Shown in pieces: positions 26,038-35,931 of a stretch of DNA of 64,000 nt. The number at the start of each line of letters is the position of its first letter. Position 1 is the first letter of the stretch. The DNA comes from Parasphingopyxis sp. CP4 (GTDB taxonomy: Bacteria; Pseudomonadota; Alphaproteobacteria; Sphingomonadales; Sphingomonadaceae): the NCBI RefSeq assembly GCF_013378055.1, contig NZ_CP051130.1, positions 930,001-994,000 on the forward strand, given 5' to 3'. The translations under genes were made by a program, and so were the position numbers. The notes beneath the pieces were generated by a model, which worked only from the letters and a program-made list of their open reading frames with translations, made no database searches and was not told the origin of the DNA.

Positions 26038-27105
26038 TTATCCACGCGCGCGATCGGCTGCCGCGACAATATCGGCTGCGCGGACGGCTGTAACGCCATA
26101 TTTGGCGAACAGTTCGAACATCGCATCCCACCAGTCGTAGAATGTTTTGAGCTCTGCGGCGTCACGCACATAGGGCGTGTAGCCGGGTACGACCGTTGGG
26201 GAATGATAGGAAAGGCCGATAATTGGCTGGCCATCCTTGATCAGCCGCTCGGCCGCCTTGAGCGCGACATGGATGGGATTTTCTTCGGGCGTGATCGAGA
26301 CACGTTGCAAAAGCCGCGACCGTGCCAACACCGACCGCCACAACGGGATTTTTTTGCCCCAGGCAAATAGCGGAGCGCCCATCCCGCGCAGTGGCCCAAT
26401 AAAGGTTGAGGTGAGCGGCAGTTCGAGAAGCGTACGTCCCGGGCCCGCCCAGAAGGGATTTGTAGTGTATCGCGAAAAATCCGGCCCGCCTTCGTCGGAA
26501 TAATCGAACAGCGCCCGGCCCGAAGTATCCATGCGATACCCAGCTTCCTCGAGCAGTCGCGCGGTTTGTTCGCCGATACCGTAACGGCCTGCACGATACA
26601 GCGTTGGGCGAACCCCGATCCGCTCAGCTATCCGTTCGGTAAGATTTGCAAGCTTTGCCTGTTGCAGCTCAACCGGAAGATTACCGGTAAAGCTGGTCAG
26701 GCTCGAAACCTCCTCATCATGAGGCGGATTTACCCATGGATGGAGTTGCGTACCGATCTCGCATCCGTCCTGGGCATGCATCTCGGCTATTATAGCGGCA
26801 CTGCGATCATTATCGACGATTGGATAGTCAACCATATAGGCTGGCAGCGCCCCGGCCTCGCGAAAGAAACGCTGCGCTTGGGGCAGGCCTTCCATTGCCT
26901 CAACTGAGACATTGTCTCGGCTCAGCGGTTCATCCCAGTCGAATTCTTCTTCGGTATCGACGAAAATCACATAGTGCGGGCCGAAATCTTCCGGAAGTTT
27001 CGCATAAGCACGCTTATCGGCCGGACGATCAATCCGACCAACTCGGCGTTCCGGTCGGTCGCCTGCGCCATCGGCACGGCTGGTGTTATTAACTCCCCCG
27101 CTCAC
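26038..27105 (-). CDS. polysaccharide deacetylase family protein
   Basis: NodB-type carbohydrate esterase fold. The N-terminal catalytic strand is YVIFVDTEEEFDWDEP, with the Asp-Glu region for metal and catalysis; GTQLHPWVNPP supplies a conserved His, and GLSYHSPTVVPGYTPYV the C-terminal His motif. These proteins remove N-acetyl groups from cell-surface or extracellular glycans. No signal peptide is visible, as in many alphaproteobacterial members of this type. The start is uncertain: GTG 27105 overlaps the kinase gene by 17 bases and is preferred; ATGs at 27123 and 27177 would lie deeper inside the kinase gene. Likely an operon with that kinase. Confidence 0.8.
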   Translation of the reverse strand: MSGGVNNTSRADGAGDRPERRVGRIDRPADKRAYAKLPEDFGPHYVIFVDTEEEFDWDEPLSRDNVSVEAMEGLPQAQRFFREAGALPAYMVDYPIVDNDRSAAIIAEMHAQDGCEIGTQLHPWVNPPHDEEVSSLTSFTGNLPVELQQAKLANLTERIAERIGVRPTLYRAGRYGIGEQTARLLEEAGYRMDTSGRALFDYSDEGGPDFSRYTTNPFWAGPGRTLLELPLTSTFIGPLRGMGAPLFAWGKKIPLWRSVLARSRLLQRVSITPEENPIHVALKAAERLIKDGQPIIGLSYHSPTVVPGYTPYVRDAAELKTFYDWWDAMFELFAKYGVTAVRAADIVAAADRARG

Positions 27106-28771
27106 CCGGCAAGGCGCTAGCATCTTTTGCGGGCACGTGCAGGACAAATTTGCGTGGTTCAATATCGAGCCGGCCATCTACCTCTTCAGCGATGTTGCGC
27201 ACGAGGCGCAATGCGAAGCCGAGACCCAGAGCAGGAGCGTCCGGCCAATCACCATCAGGTGAATAGCCTGGATCCAACAATGACGTTTCTTCTTTTCCTT
27301 CTAAAAGCTTAGGGCGATCAAAGTTGATAGCGACGGCATTGCTCAGGCGGCGATTTTCGCATGTAACGGTGATGGTTTCACCGGCACCGGCAAGGCCGAC
27401 CGTTGATGAGAGCATTCGCTCAACCATCCGCTCGATCGCGATCGGATCAGCCGCTAGGGGCAACAGGTCTTGTGCAATCCTTACTGCGAGGATCACGCCG
27501 CGGGTCTTGGCCTGTTCGACATACTCATCGTGCAGCCGCTCTAGCAGGACCGGCAGGTCGACCGTCTGGCTTTCAAAGTTCAACCGATCGGTCTGTGCCC
27601 GCGCGGCGGTATCGATATCGTCAATCGACTGAAGCAGCCGAACCGCCTCTGCAGCTATACCCGCAGCGCGCTCGCGATAGATCGTCGAGACCGGGCCGAG
27701 CAGTTGGCCATCTATCATTTCAGAAAAGCCAATTATCGCATTCAATGGCGTTCGCAGTTCATGGATCAACTGACGCAATGAGTCGGGCGCAAGATTTGAT
27801 CCGAATAATCCATCCGATGCTGTCGCTGAAGTTGCAGCGTCCTCATCTCGGCGCGGTCTCCGCGCCATCCCGCGATACCCCGCGAAGCGGCCATCATTCT
27901 CTCCGAAAAATGGCACGGCCGAGATGCGCCAGTCGCCTGAAGCAGAGCCTTCCCCAGCAACCACAAGACGTGCGTCACGAAATGGCGCCCGCTGGCGGAA
28001 CGCGCCTGCGGCATGGCCATCAACACCAAAATCCAGTGCGTCAGCGCTGAAACCTATGGTCTGGCCGATCAGAGGACCACGTGGTGCACCCTCGACCCAG
28101 CGGATCACTCCGTCGGGGCCAGCCTCAAAGCGGAACTCGTGCACACGTTGCTCATCACGGGTCGACGCCTCGCCGTCACGAGATTTGCGAAATGCTTCGA
28201 TCCGATCAACCAGAGTGCGAATCTGCTCCATATTTCCGGTTGGCGATTCGGTCTTTGGCAAATCTGGCAATGCCGATGCCGCATCAAGTTCCAGGATATC
28301 CGCCTCAGGCTCAATCGCAGCGCCCACCGGCCGCTCCAAGACCATGTCCGCAGCTCCAAACTGGGACAACGCCTCAGCAACTTCGGGATCAAGATCGTCG
28401 CGGTGGCGCAGTAAGGCCCTCGAGCTGCCTCTCATCTGCGGCAAGAGATCAATCCAGTCATCCGGATCAAGGTCGACCCCCAACAACACAGGCCGCGCAA
28501 TTTCCGGAGCATCTTCTGCAAAATGCGCGCACAACCAGGCGGGAATCCGTCTACCGGAAAGCGATTGAGCCGCTTTCAATCGAGTATCGGGCGGGACATC
28601 GGCTTGCCATTCGTCAAGTAAAGCAAAGGCTTGGATATGTTCGGGATCGAGCGCGATATCTTCACGTTGGGCGAATAGATCGACCAGCTGACGCCATAGT
28701 GACACGCGCGCGTCAGCCGAGTTACGCGGCTGCGCCATCACCGTTGCCAGCATGTCGTCAAATCGCATCAA
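27089..28771 (-). CDS. PAS/HisKA sensor histidine kinase with degenerate ATPase domain
   Basis: Soluble 560-residue protein with no membrane helix. The N-terminal 160 residues are helical and of unknown type. A PAS-like region (about 205-300) is followed by a HisKA domain with the phospho-acceptor His in LIHELRTPLNAIIGFSEM. The expected HATPase region (from about 430) keeps a glycine-rich GLGFALRLVRN but lacks an N-box Asn (the segment reads ERMVERMLSSTVGLAG) and the DxGxG motif. It may therefore bind ATP weakly or act as a partner or phosphotransfer protein. No response regulator adjoins it. Its stop lies inside the deacetylase gene. Confidence 0.72.
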   Translation of the reverse strand: MMRFDDMLATVMAQPRNSADARVSLWRQLVDLFAQREDIALDPEHIQAFALLDEWQADVPPDTRLKAAQSLSGRRIPAWLCAHFAEDAPEIARPVLLGVDLDPDDWIDLLPQMRGSSRALLRHRDDLDPEVAEALSQFGAADMVLERPVGAAIEPEADILELDAASALPDLPKTESPTGNMEQIRTLVDRIEAFRKSRDGEASTRDEQRVHEFRFEAGPDGVIRWVEGAPRGPLIGQTIGFSADALDFGVDGHAAGAFRQRAPFRDARLVVAGEGSASGDWRISAVPFFGENDGRFAGYRGMARRPRRDEDAATSATASDGLFGSNLAPDSLRQLIHELRTPLNAIIGFSEMIDGQLLGPVSTIYRERAAGIAAEAVRLLQSIDDIDTAARAQTDRLNFESQTVDLPVLLERLHDEYVEQAKTRGVILAVRIAQDLLPLAADPIAIERMVERMLSSTVGLAGAGETITVTCENRRLSNAVAINFDRPKLLEGKEETSLLDPGYSPDGDWPDAPALGLGFALRLVRNIAEEVDGRLDIEPRKFVLHVPAKDASALPGERGS

Positions 28772-28919
28772 AGGTCCTCATCCCGCTTCTCCGTCACCAA
28801 TGCGGATAGCGGTCTCGAGATAGCCGCCGACAATGGTTAACGAAAGCTACCATTTTGATCCGTGCGATACTGGGACAATTGCTTTTCCGTGACATATAAT
28901 TATAACTGGGAGAGCTTTT

Positions 28920-29420
28920 GTGAAGGATTTGACTATGACGGCCGCCCCTCCATCGCTCGACACAATTGATCGACTGATTTTGGCGACTCTCCAGGACGAA
29001 GGGCGAATCACCAATGTCGAATTGGCGCGGCGCGCCGGGCTGACTGCCCCCCCCTGTCTGAGGCGAGTCCGGGCGCTCGAAGATAGCGGGGCGATTGAAA
29101 GCTATCATGCAAAACTCGATCCACGCACTCTGGGCTATGGGATCACAGTGTTTGCGATGGTGAGCCTCAAGAGTCAGGCGGAAGAAGATCTTCGCGCATT
29201 CGAGCATCATATCGCTTCGCTGTCGTTGGTTCGCGAATGCCATATGTTGAACGGTGAGATTGATTTCATTCTCAAAATTGTCGCTCGGGACCTTCAGCAT
29301 TTTCAGGATTTTCTGACCTCGAGCCTAACGACGATTCCCAATGTCGAAAGCGTAAAGACATCGCTGACCATACGGACAGCTAAATCTCTACCGGGTGTAC
29401 CCGTCGATATCGAAGAATAG
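28920..29420 (+). CDS. Lrp/AsnC family transcriptional regulator
   Basis: Feast-famine regulator: an N-terminal helix-turn-helix (LDTIDRLILATLQDEGRITN through LARRAGLTAPPCLRRVRAL), then the RAM/AsnC ligand-binding domain (LGYGITVFAMVSL and VRECHMLNGEIDFILKIVA). Members bind amino acids and form octamers or discs. 166 residues when started at GTG 28920, which has a GGGAG site at the right distance; an ATG at 28935 is the alternative. It is divergent from the histidine kinase and stands alone, so its target is unknown. Confidence 0.9.
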   Translation: MKDLTMTAAPPSLDTIDRLILATLQDEGRITNVELARRAGLTAPPCLRRVRALEDSGAIESYHAKLDPRTLGYGITVFAMVSLKSQAEEDLRAFEHHIASLSLVRECHMLNGEIDFILKIVARDLQHFQDFLTSSLTTIPNVESVKTSLTIRTAKSLPGVPVDIEE

Positions 29421-29432
29421 AACGCCCGGGAG

Positions 29433-30701
29433 CTATTGCGTATCGGTCGTCGGAGCGATCATAGCCGGCGGCACAACCGGGCGAATTTGGCCCGCATAAA
29501 CGCCCCACAACCGAGCAATGCTGGCGCGTGGTCCAATAACCTGGTTTAGCGCAGCTGCAGCGCTTGCCGCATCACCGGTACGTGCCAAAGCCATTCCCAG
29601 CCTGAGATTAGCCAGTTCTGTGTCCACAGACCCCTTTTCAATCGCCATCTGATATAACGGTACCGCCGCAGCATAATCGCCAAGCGCCAGATAGTCGTTG
29701 GCAGCCGCCAACGCGTTCGCCCCCGTTGCGGCCGAAGCGGCTGATTGTGCCCGGCCAGGGAGCGCCGTGCGCAAGCTTTGCGCTGCTCGTGTCGTGCCCC
29801 GGTCCAGGGTGGCGATTTCCGAGTTCGAACCATCGAGCATATTGGCAGCCCGGCCCGCCTGAACGATGCGCTCAATTTCGACTGGCAACGTGCGGCCATG
29901 GGCAACCCGTGCATAGTCGCGATAGTCAAATTCACCCGTTAATGCGTTCGCAGCATCCTGGAGGCGCCATAGATCAAGCGCAGCTTCTGGATCGGCAGTG
30001 TAGATATCGCGATGCTGGATCAGCACGTCACGCCAGTTTCGCTGGCTGGGATGCTCGGCCAGCATGGCCTGGCCAAATCCTGCTACCTTCGCGTTGTCCC
30101 CAATCTCCTGCGCAAAATGAATAGCGCGCCGATACCAATCGACCGGGACAGTAATTCCGGCAGTTTGATGGATGGCCATTGCTCGCTCGATAAGCGCCAA
30201 CGCTTCGGTATCCTGGTTCGGACCAGTGGTGATGCTGGCCAACGCAATAAAAACGCGCGGATTGGCGGTACCGCGGGTGATTGCTGCCTGAAGATCTGCG
30301 CGTGCAGCATCAAGATTCTGCGCATGATAAGAAATTCGGGCTCGATGATAATAATATTCGGCACTTTGTTCCGCTGTAATCAGCGGACTGGCCAGCAGAG
30401 TATTGATGGCAGCCACTTGGGCGGCGGTGTTGAATGTGCGGTTCGCAATATCAAGCTGCATGGTAGCGAGCAGATATCGATCTCCATCGGTTTGAAGCGA
30501 AGCCGATGCCTGACTGAGATATGCCGAGGCCGTCGGATAGCTACCCTGTGCAATCGCTGTCTGCGCCTGTTCAGCAGCCGCGCGGACGTCGGGACTAATA
30601 CTATACTGCAATGGTTGCGTTTGCGCAGCCAGCGGGGCCGCACCAGAACTGACGGCCAATACGCTTCCCCAAATCGCCAACGCGGCAAGCTTTTGCACCA
30701 T
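29433..30701 (-). CDS. secreted TPR-like repeat protein, paralogue of the next gene
   Basis: Predicted periplasmic 422-residue protein: signal peptide (1-26, ending LAAQ) then helical tetratricopeptide-type repeats, for example YYYHRARISYHAQNLDAARAD (shortened here to the YYHRARISYHAQNLDAA unit), NDYLALGDYAAAVPLYQMA and ANLRLGMALARTGDAASAA. It aligns by eye with the downstream-coordinate neighbour, sharing the HPS/TPQNW block and the terminal IEKGSVDTELANLR segment. TPR proteins usually mediate protein contacts; the partner is unknown. It follows its paralogue on the same strand, but a strong terminator stands between them. Confidence 0.7.
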   Translation of the reverse strand: MVQKLAALAIWGSVLAVSSGAAPLAAQTQPLQYSISPDVRAAAEQAQTAIAQGSYPTASAYLSQASASLQTDGDRYLLATMQLDIANRTFNTAAQVAAINTLLASPLITAEQSAEYYYHRARISYHAQNLDAARADLQAAITRGTANPRVFIALASITTGPNQDTEALALIERAMAIHQTAGITVPVDWYRRAIHFAQEIGDNAKVAGFGQAMLAEHPSQRNWRDVLIQHRDIYTADPEAALDLWRLQDAANALTGEFDYRDYARVAHGRTLPVEIERIVQAGRAANMLDGSNSEIATLDRGTTRAAQSLRTALPGRAQSAASAATGANALAAANDYLALGDYAAAVPLYQMAIEKGSVDTELANLRLGMALARTGDAASAAAALNQVIGPRASIARLWGVYAGQIRPVVPPAMIAPTTDTQ

Positions 30702-30740
30702 TATGTTCCCTACTCTTTCACAGCCTTTTCATGCGCATAG

Positions 30741-30777
30741 TAAAATGGGGACGGCGATACCATCTCGCCGTCCCCAT
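30741..30777 (-). terminator. rho-independent terminator between the two TPR paralogues
   Basis: Perfect 13-bp inverted repeat ATGGGGACGGCGA / TCGCCGTCCCCAT with a 7-base loop. On the minus strand it is followed by TTTTAC, so it ends the transcript of the gene at 30806-32110. Confidence 0.85.
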
Positions 30778-30805
30778 AAATCATCCGCTTGTCCTGTCTG
30801 CCTCT

Positions 30806-32110
30806 CTATTCGGCGCTTGCAGGCTCTGCAGCCGGGGCCGGAGCGGCTTGTTGGTCCATCCAGCGCAGCCAGAAGGCGGCATGTGGCTGACGATCGCCGG
30901 TGACAGCTTCGAAGGATGAACGGGCTTCCGCCATCTGGCCCATCGAATAGTAGAGCGCACCTTTGCGGAGATTTACGACCCCAGCATCGACACCACCCTT
31001 TTCGAGCGCGAGATTATACAGCTCCATCGCCGTCGAATTCTCGCCATAGGATGCATAGGCATCGGCTGTGTTCAACGCGACGCGACCATTAGCAGAGCTG
31101 CGTGCAGCTGCTGCCGATTCCGCAAGGCCGGACTGATCAGACGCAACATTGGTCGCAAGTTCGCCAGCGACTTCCTGGTTCGCGACAATCGCACCACCGG
31201 CAACACTGCCATCATAAATTGCCTGTGCCTCACGCGGCAATCCGCGTTGATCCGCCAAGCGGATATATTCGTTGATGCTGTTCGGATCGAGCCCACCAGT
31301 GGCGCGCATTAGGCGCAACAGATCAAGATTTGGCTGATCTTCCAACCGCCCTGCCGTCTGAAGTACCCGAAGCACTTCGTTCCAGTTTTGCGGCGTCGGG
31401 TGAGACTGCAGCAACGATGTGCCGAATTCGACAACCCGGGCGACATCATTTGTCTGATAGGCCTGACGGAACGGAACCGTGTGCCAGCTCTGTGGAACTA
31501 CCTGCCCGGCTGCACGAAGGGCCGCGAAGGCGCGGCTAGCCGAATCATAGCCTGCCGCACTGTTGTTCGTGCGGAAATGTGCCAGTGCGGACTGTATCAA
31601 TGCGTCGCCATTGGTCGGATCATAGCGCAACACATTCTGATAGGCTTCGATTGCAGCGGCAGAGTCCTCCGCCGCATTGGCGGCGTTGCCCACGGCCAGC
31701 CAGAAGACTGGCCGACGTTCTATAGCTACCCGGTTACTGTCCAGGGAAAGGCGAAGGCCTGGAATCTGGACTGCCTGGATCTGTTCGGCGGTTCCGCCCT
31801 GCTCCTGAATCTTCGCAGCCGTCTGCAGCAGTAAGCTACCGAGGATGAAGCGATCATCCTGATTCTGAACTGTGGGCACTGCGGCCTGAAGTTGTGCCAA
31901 AATAGCAGCCGTATCGACTGGCCCCTCTTCGGCATCAAGCGCGGTCTGAGCGCCGACCACAACCGCCCGGACGCCTTCCGAAATCTCGCCCGGATCAAAT
32001 TCTTCTGCTTCTTCGGCTGCCTGGACGGCCATTGCCGGTGCAGTTGCGATGACGGCTGAACCGCCAAAAACCATAGCTGCGGCCAGCCCCATGGTGGAAA
32101 CCCGTTTCAT
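30806..32110 (-). CDS. secreted TPR-like repeat protein
   Basis: A 434-residue predicted periplasmic protein with a signal peptide (1-31, ending APAMA), an acidic N-terminal stretch (EEAEEFDPGEIS), helical repeats such as AIEAYQNVLRYDPTNGDALI and YASYGENSTAMELYNLALEKGG, and a short Pro/Ala tail. It is clearly related to the gene at 29433. The ATG 32110 (MKRVSTMGLAAAM) is preferred to the long frame starting at 32293, whose extra 61 residues show no signal-like or conserved character. No function is assigned. Probably monocistronic because of the terminator that follows. Confidence 0.72.
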   Translation of the reverse strand: MKRVSTMGLAAAMVFGGSAVIATAPAMAVQAAEEAEEFDPGEISEGVRAVVVGAQTALDAEEGPVDTAAILAQLQAAVPTVQNQDDRFILGSLLLQTAAKIQEQGGTAEQIQAVQIPGLRLSLDSNRVAIERRPVFWLAVGNAANAAEDSAAAIEAYQNVLRYDPTNGDALIQSALAHFRTNNSAAGYDSASRAFAALRAAGQVVPQSWHTVPFRQAYQTNDVARVVEFGTSLLQSHPTPQNWNEVLRVLQTAGRLEDQPNLDLLRLMRATGGLDPNSINEYIRLADQRGLPREAQAIYDGSVAGGAIVANQEVAGELATNVASDQSGLAESAAAARSSANGRVALNTADAYASYGENSTAMELYNLALEKGGVDAGVVNLRKGALYYSMGQMAEARSSFEAVTGDRQPHAAFWLRWMDQQAAPAPAAEPASAE

Positions 32111-32309
32111 GTACCCTAATCTCCCAAAAATTGTTCGCGCGGTCCCAGAACGACCGTTCAATAGCCTGCTACTAACGGATGACGCCAAGAACAAGTTGCG
32201 TTGAATAGCGCGAATCCTAGCGGCTGCCCACTGAACAGCGGTTGAACCGATGGTTTGCCATCGAAAAACCCACTTTGACCGTAGGAAAATCAACGGCTAA
32301 CCGACCCCG

Positions 32310-33068
32310 ATGCTAGCAATTATTTCCCCCGCCAAGTCCCTCGATTTCGATAGTGAACTCGGATCGCTTGATCGCACAGATGTGCGCCTTTCAGCAGAAA
32401 CAGAGCGATTGGTTTCCGCCGCATCGAATCTGTCGAAGAAACGTCTCCAGGCTATCATGCCGGTGTCCGACAAGCTGATTGAGCTAAATTACAGCCGCTA
32501 TAAGGATTTTTGGGATCAACCAGAGCGCCAAGCCATCTTTGCTTTTTCTGGCGATGTCTACACCGGTTTCGAAGCCAAATCGCTCGATGAAGATGATATC
32601 TGGTTTGCCCAGGACCATGTGCGCATTCTATCCGGCCTTTATGGCCTTTTGCGGCCGCTGGACGCGATCCGACCCTATCGCCTTGAAATGGGGACGAAAT
32701 GGGCCCCGCGATACAAGAAGCTGACCGACTTTTGGGGTGACAAAATTGCCGGGCTTCTCGCGGACGATCTCGAAACGGATGGTTCAGGCACGATCATCAA
32801 TCTCGCCAGCAATGAATATTGGGCGGTGATCGCCGGATCGAAAGCAGTTGCCGGCGCACGGGTGATAACAATTGATTTCAAAGAGAATGGCCCGAATGGT
32901 CTCCGCTTCAATAGCTTTGAAGCAAAACGCGCACGCGGAATGATGGCCCGCTACATCTGCGAACATCGGCTCGACGACCCTGAAGCGCTCAAATCATTCG
33001 ACAGCGATGGCTATCAATACGTCGCGGACGGCTCAGACCAGGATCGCTGGCGCTTCGTGCGCCGATAA
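32310..33068 (+). CDS. yaaA: peroxide stress protein YaaA (DUF328)
   Basis: YaaA lowers free iron and protects DNA and proteins during hydrogen peroxide stress in E. coli; it is a DNA-binding protein with an unusual helix-hairpin-helix-like fold. The family N-terminus MLAIISPAKSLDF is perfect, as are SRYKDFW, AIFAFSGDVYTGF, LYGLLRPLDAIRPYRLEMG and the C-terminal FKENGPNGLRFNSFEAKRARG elements (the last spans about residues 190-210). Length 252 residues is normal. Transcribed alone, divergent from the TPR gene. Confidence 0.93.
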   Translation: MLAIISPAKSLDFDSELGSLDRTDVRLSAETERLVSAASNLSKKRLQAIMPVSDKLIELNYSRYKDFWDQPERQAIFAFSGDVYTGFEAKSLDEDDIWFAQDHVRILSGLYGLLRPLDAIRPYRLEMGTKWAPRYKKLTDFWGDKIAGLLADDLETDGSGTIINLASNEYWAVIAGSKAVAGARVITIDFKENGPNGLRFNSFEAKRARGMMARYICEHRLDDPEALKSFDSDGYQYVADGSDQDRWRFVRR

Positions 33069-33210
33069 CAGCATAAATCGCCAGATATCGCGTTCATTTT
33101 TCGCGATGAACGCGCCTATCGCAACTGTGGATAAATCGGCCTTTCGGCTCGCTAATTTCCGCCAGTTTTGCTAGGGTTTCCATCGATATTTCAAATCGGA
33201 AAGTGACGCT

Positions 33211-35931
33211 TTGAGCGACGACGAAACTACCACCGCGAGTCCATCGGATATCAGCCCGATCAATATCGTCGACGAGATGAAGTCGAGCTATCTCGACTAT
33301 GCGATGTCGGTGATTGTTGCGCGGGCGCTGCCTGACGTCCGCGATGGCCTTAAACCAGTGCATCGCCGCATTCTCTACGCTTGTCAGGAAGGCGGATTTG
33401 TCGCTGGCCGCCCCTATCGCAAATCGGCGAAAATCGTCGGCGACGTCATGGGCAATTACCATCCGCACGGCGACAGCGCGATTTATGACGCGCTCGCGCG
33501 CATGACCCAGGATTGGTCGCTGCGTGTACCGCTCGTCGACGGCCAGGGTAATTTTGGGTCGATGGATCCCGATCCGCCTGCCTCGATGCGATACACCGAA
33601 GCGCGGCTCAACAAGGTCGCGATGACCCTGCTCGACGATCTGGACAAGGATACCGTCGATTTCACGCCCAATTATGATGGATCGACGCAGGAGCCACAGG
33701 TGCTTCCGGCGCGCTTCCCTAATATTCTTGTCAATGGCGCCGGTGGTATCGCGGTTGGCATGGCGACGAACATCCCACCCCATAACCTGGGTGAAGTACT
33801 CGACGCTTGTCGCGCGTTTATCGACAATCCGGCGATCACCAATGCCGAACTGATGGAGATCGTCCCCGCACCTGATTTCCCGACGGCCCCGCTCATCTTG
33901 GGTCGCTCCGGCGCGCGTTCAGCCTATGAGACCGGCCGTGGTTCGGTTCTGATGCGGTCGCGCCATGTGATCGAGGAAAAAGCAGGCGACAAGCGCGCGA
34001 TCATCCTGACATCGATACCCTTCCAGGTTGGCAAGTCAGGATTGGTCGAGAAAATTGCCGATGCCGCAAAGGAGGATCGGATTGAAGGCGTTTCCGATAT
34101 CCGGGATGAATCCAACCGAGACGGTGTCCGCGTCGTCATTGAGCTCAAGAAGAATGCAACTCCGGATGTAACGCTGAACCAGCTTTGGCGCCACACGCCA
34201 GCGCAATCCAGCTTCCCGGCCAATATGCTCGCGATCCGCGGCGGACGTCCCGAAACGCTGAAGCTTGTCGATATCATCCAGGCGTTCATTCAGTTCCGCG
34301 AAGAAGTAATCACACGCCGGGCCAAGTTCGAACTGTTCAAGGCACGCGAGCGCGCGCATCTGTTGCTCGGTCTGGTCGTCGCCGTGACCAATCTGGATGA
34401 AGTTGTTCGGATCATTCGCGGTTCAGCGAACCCCGCCGAGGCCCGCGCAGCATTGCTGGCGCGCGAATGGCCAATCGCGGAGATCAAATCCTATATCCAG
34501 CTGGTCGAAGCGGTCGAATCCGCGATTGAAGGCGATACGTACCAGCTATCCGAAGCGCAGGTTCGGGCAATCCTTGAACTCCGCCTGCACCGCCTGACCG
34601 CACTTGGTCGCGATGAGATCGGTGCAGAGCTGAAAGAATTGGCGGAGAAAATCACCGAGCTCCTCGACATTCTTGGCGATCGCGCAAAACTATATGCTGT
34701 CATGCGCGCCGAGTTCGATGAGGTCAGCGAGCAATATGCGACACCGCGGGTGTCAGAGATCACCGCGGGTGATTTCGATATCGAAGACGAAGACCTGATC
34801 GCGCGCGAAGAGATGGTCGTTACGGTGACCCATTCGGGCTATATCAAGCGCACCCCATTGGCGACATTCCGCGCTCAGCGACGTGGCGGCAAAGGCCGCG
34901 CCGGCATGGCGACCAAGGAAGAGGATGTTGTCACGCGCCTATTTGTGACTTCGACCCACACGCCCGTGCTATTCTTCTCAAACAAGGGTCAGGTCTATCG
35001 GATGAAGGTGTGGAAACTGCCTGAAGGCAGTCCGCAAACTAAAGGTCGGCCGATGCAGAACCTGCTACCGCTGTCCGAAGACGAATATATCCGCACTGTC
35101 CTGCCCCTGCCCGAAGACGAAGCGGAATGGGAAAAGCTGCACGTCATGTTTGCCACGGCAAAAGGCAGCGTCCGACGCAATTCGATGGATGCGTTTGAGA
35201 ATATCCCGTCCAACGGCAAGATCGCCATGCGCTTTGCCGAGGATAGTGACGACAAACTGATCGGGGTCGCACTGTTACAGGAAAGCGATGATGTCCTGCT
35301 CGCAACGCGCAACGGCAAGGCGATACGGTTCTCGGCCACCGATGTGCGCGCCTTTGCCAGTCGGACGGCAACCGGCGTTCGCGGCGTGACGCTCAAGGAT
35401 GATGACGAAGTGATCTCGCTGTCCGTGATGGGTGCGACCGGCACAGATATCGAGGAACGCGACGCCTATCTGAAGGCGGCACCGTGGAAGGATAATGACA
35501 ACGAGCCTGAGCTCGCGCCTGAAACCATGTCCAAGATGATTGCTGCGGAACAGTTTATCCTGACCGTGTGTTCGAACGGCTATGGCAAGCGATCGAGCGC
35601 TTATGAGTATCGCCTTACCAAGCGCGGCGGACAGGGCGTTGTGAATATCGACAATATCAAGCGAAACGGACGGGTGGTCGCAAGCTTCCCCGCCAGCAAT
35701 GACAGCCAGGCGATGCTGATCACCGATCAGGGCAAACTGATCCGGATGAATGTCAGCGATGTCCGCGTGATGGGCCGCAGTACGGCCGGTGTGACGCTGC
35801 TTGATGTTGCGAAGGGCGAGAAAGTTGTCGGCGTGGCCTTGATCGATGAGGAAGAAGGCCCCGAAGATGCAGCCGAAGAAGCTGTAGCGGCGGAAATTGC
35901 CGGCGATGAGCCGCAAGGCGAAGCAGAGTAG
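33211..35931 (+). CDS. gyrA: DNA gyrase subunit A
   Basis: Catalytic subunit of gyrase, which breaks and rejoins DNA to introduce negative supercoils. The catalytic Tyr lies in SMRYTEARLNK. The quinolone-resistance region reads HPHGDSAIYDALARM, with the Ser and Asp equivalent to E. coli S83 and D87 kept, so it looks quinolone-susceptible there. The C-terminal beta-pinwheel is present, including the GyrA box variant RRGGKGRAG and repeats such as GYGKRSSAYEYRLTKRGGQG. The tail is acidic. Translation starts at TTG 33211: an in-frame stop lies a few codons upstream and no ATG is available. 906 residues. Confidence 0.96.
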   Translation: MSDDETTTASPSDISPINIVDEMKSSYLDYAMSVIVARALPDVRDGLKPVHRRILYACQEGGFVAGRPYRKSAKIVGDVMGNYHPHGDSAIYDALARMTQDWSLRVPLVDGQGNFGSMDPDPPASMRYTEARLNKVAMTLLDDLDKDTVDFTPNYDGSTQEPQVLPARFPNILVNGAGGIAVGMATNIPPHNLGEVLDACRAFIDNPAITNAELMEIVPAPDFPTAPLILGRSGARSAYETGRGSVLMRSRHVIEEKAGDKRAIILTSIPFQVGKSGLVEKIADAAKEDRIEGVSDIRDESNRDGVRVVIELKKNATPDVTLNQLWRHTPAQSSFPANMLAIRGGRPETLKLVDIIQAFIQFREEVITRRAKFELFKARERAHLLLGLVVAVTNLDEVVRIIRGSANPAEARAALLAREWPIAEIKSYIQLVEAVESAIEGDTYQLSEAQVRAILELRLHRLTALGRDEIGAELKELAEKITELLDILGDRAKLYAVMRAEFDEVSEQYATPRVSEITAGDFDIEDEDLIAREEMVVTVTHSGYIKRTPLATFRAQRRGGKGRAGMATKEEDVVTRLFVTSTHTPVLFFSNKGQVYRMKVWKLPEGSPQTKGRPMQNLLPLSEDEYIRTVLPLPEDEAEWEKLHVMFATAKGSVRRNSMDAFENIPSNGKIAMRFAEDSDDKLIGVALLQESDDVLLATRNGKAIRFSATDVRAFASRTATGVRGVTLKDDDEVISLSVMGATGTDIEERDAYLKAAPWKDNDNEPELAPETMSKMIAAEQFILTVCSNGYGKRSSAYEYRLTKRGGQGVVNIDNIKRNGRVVASFPASNDSQAMLITDQGKLIRMNVSDVRVMGRSTAGVTLLDVAKGEKVVGVALIDEEEGPEDAAEEAVAAEIAGDEPQGEAE

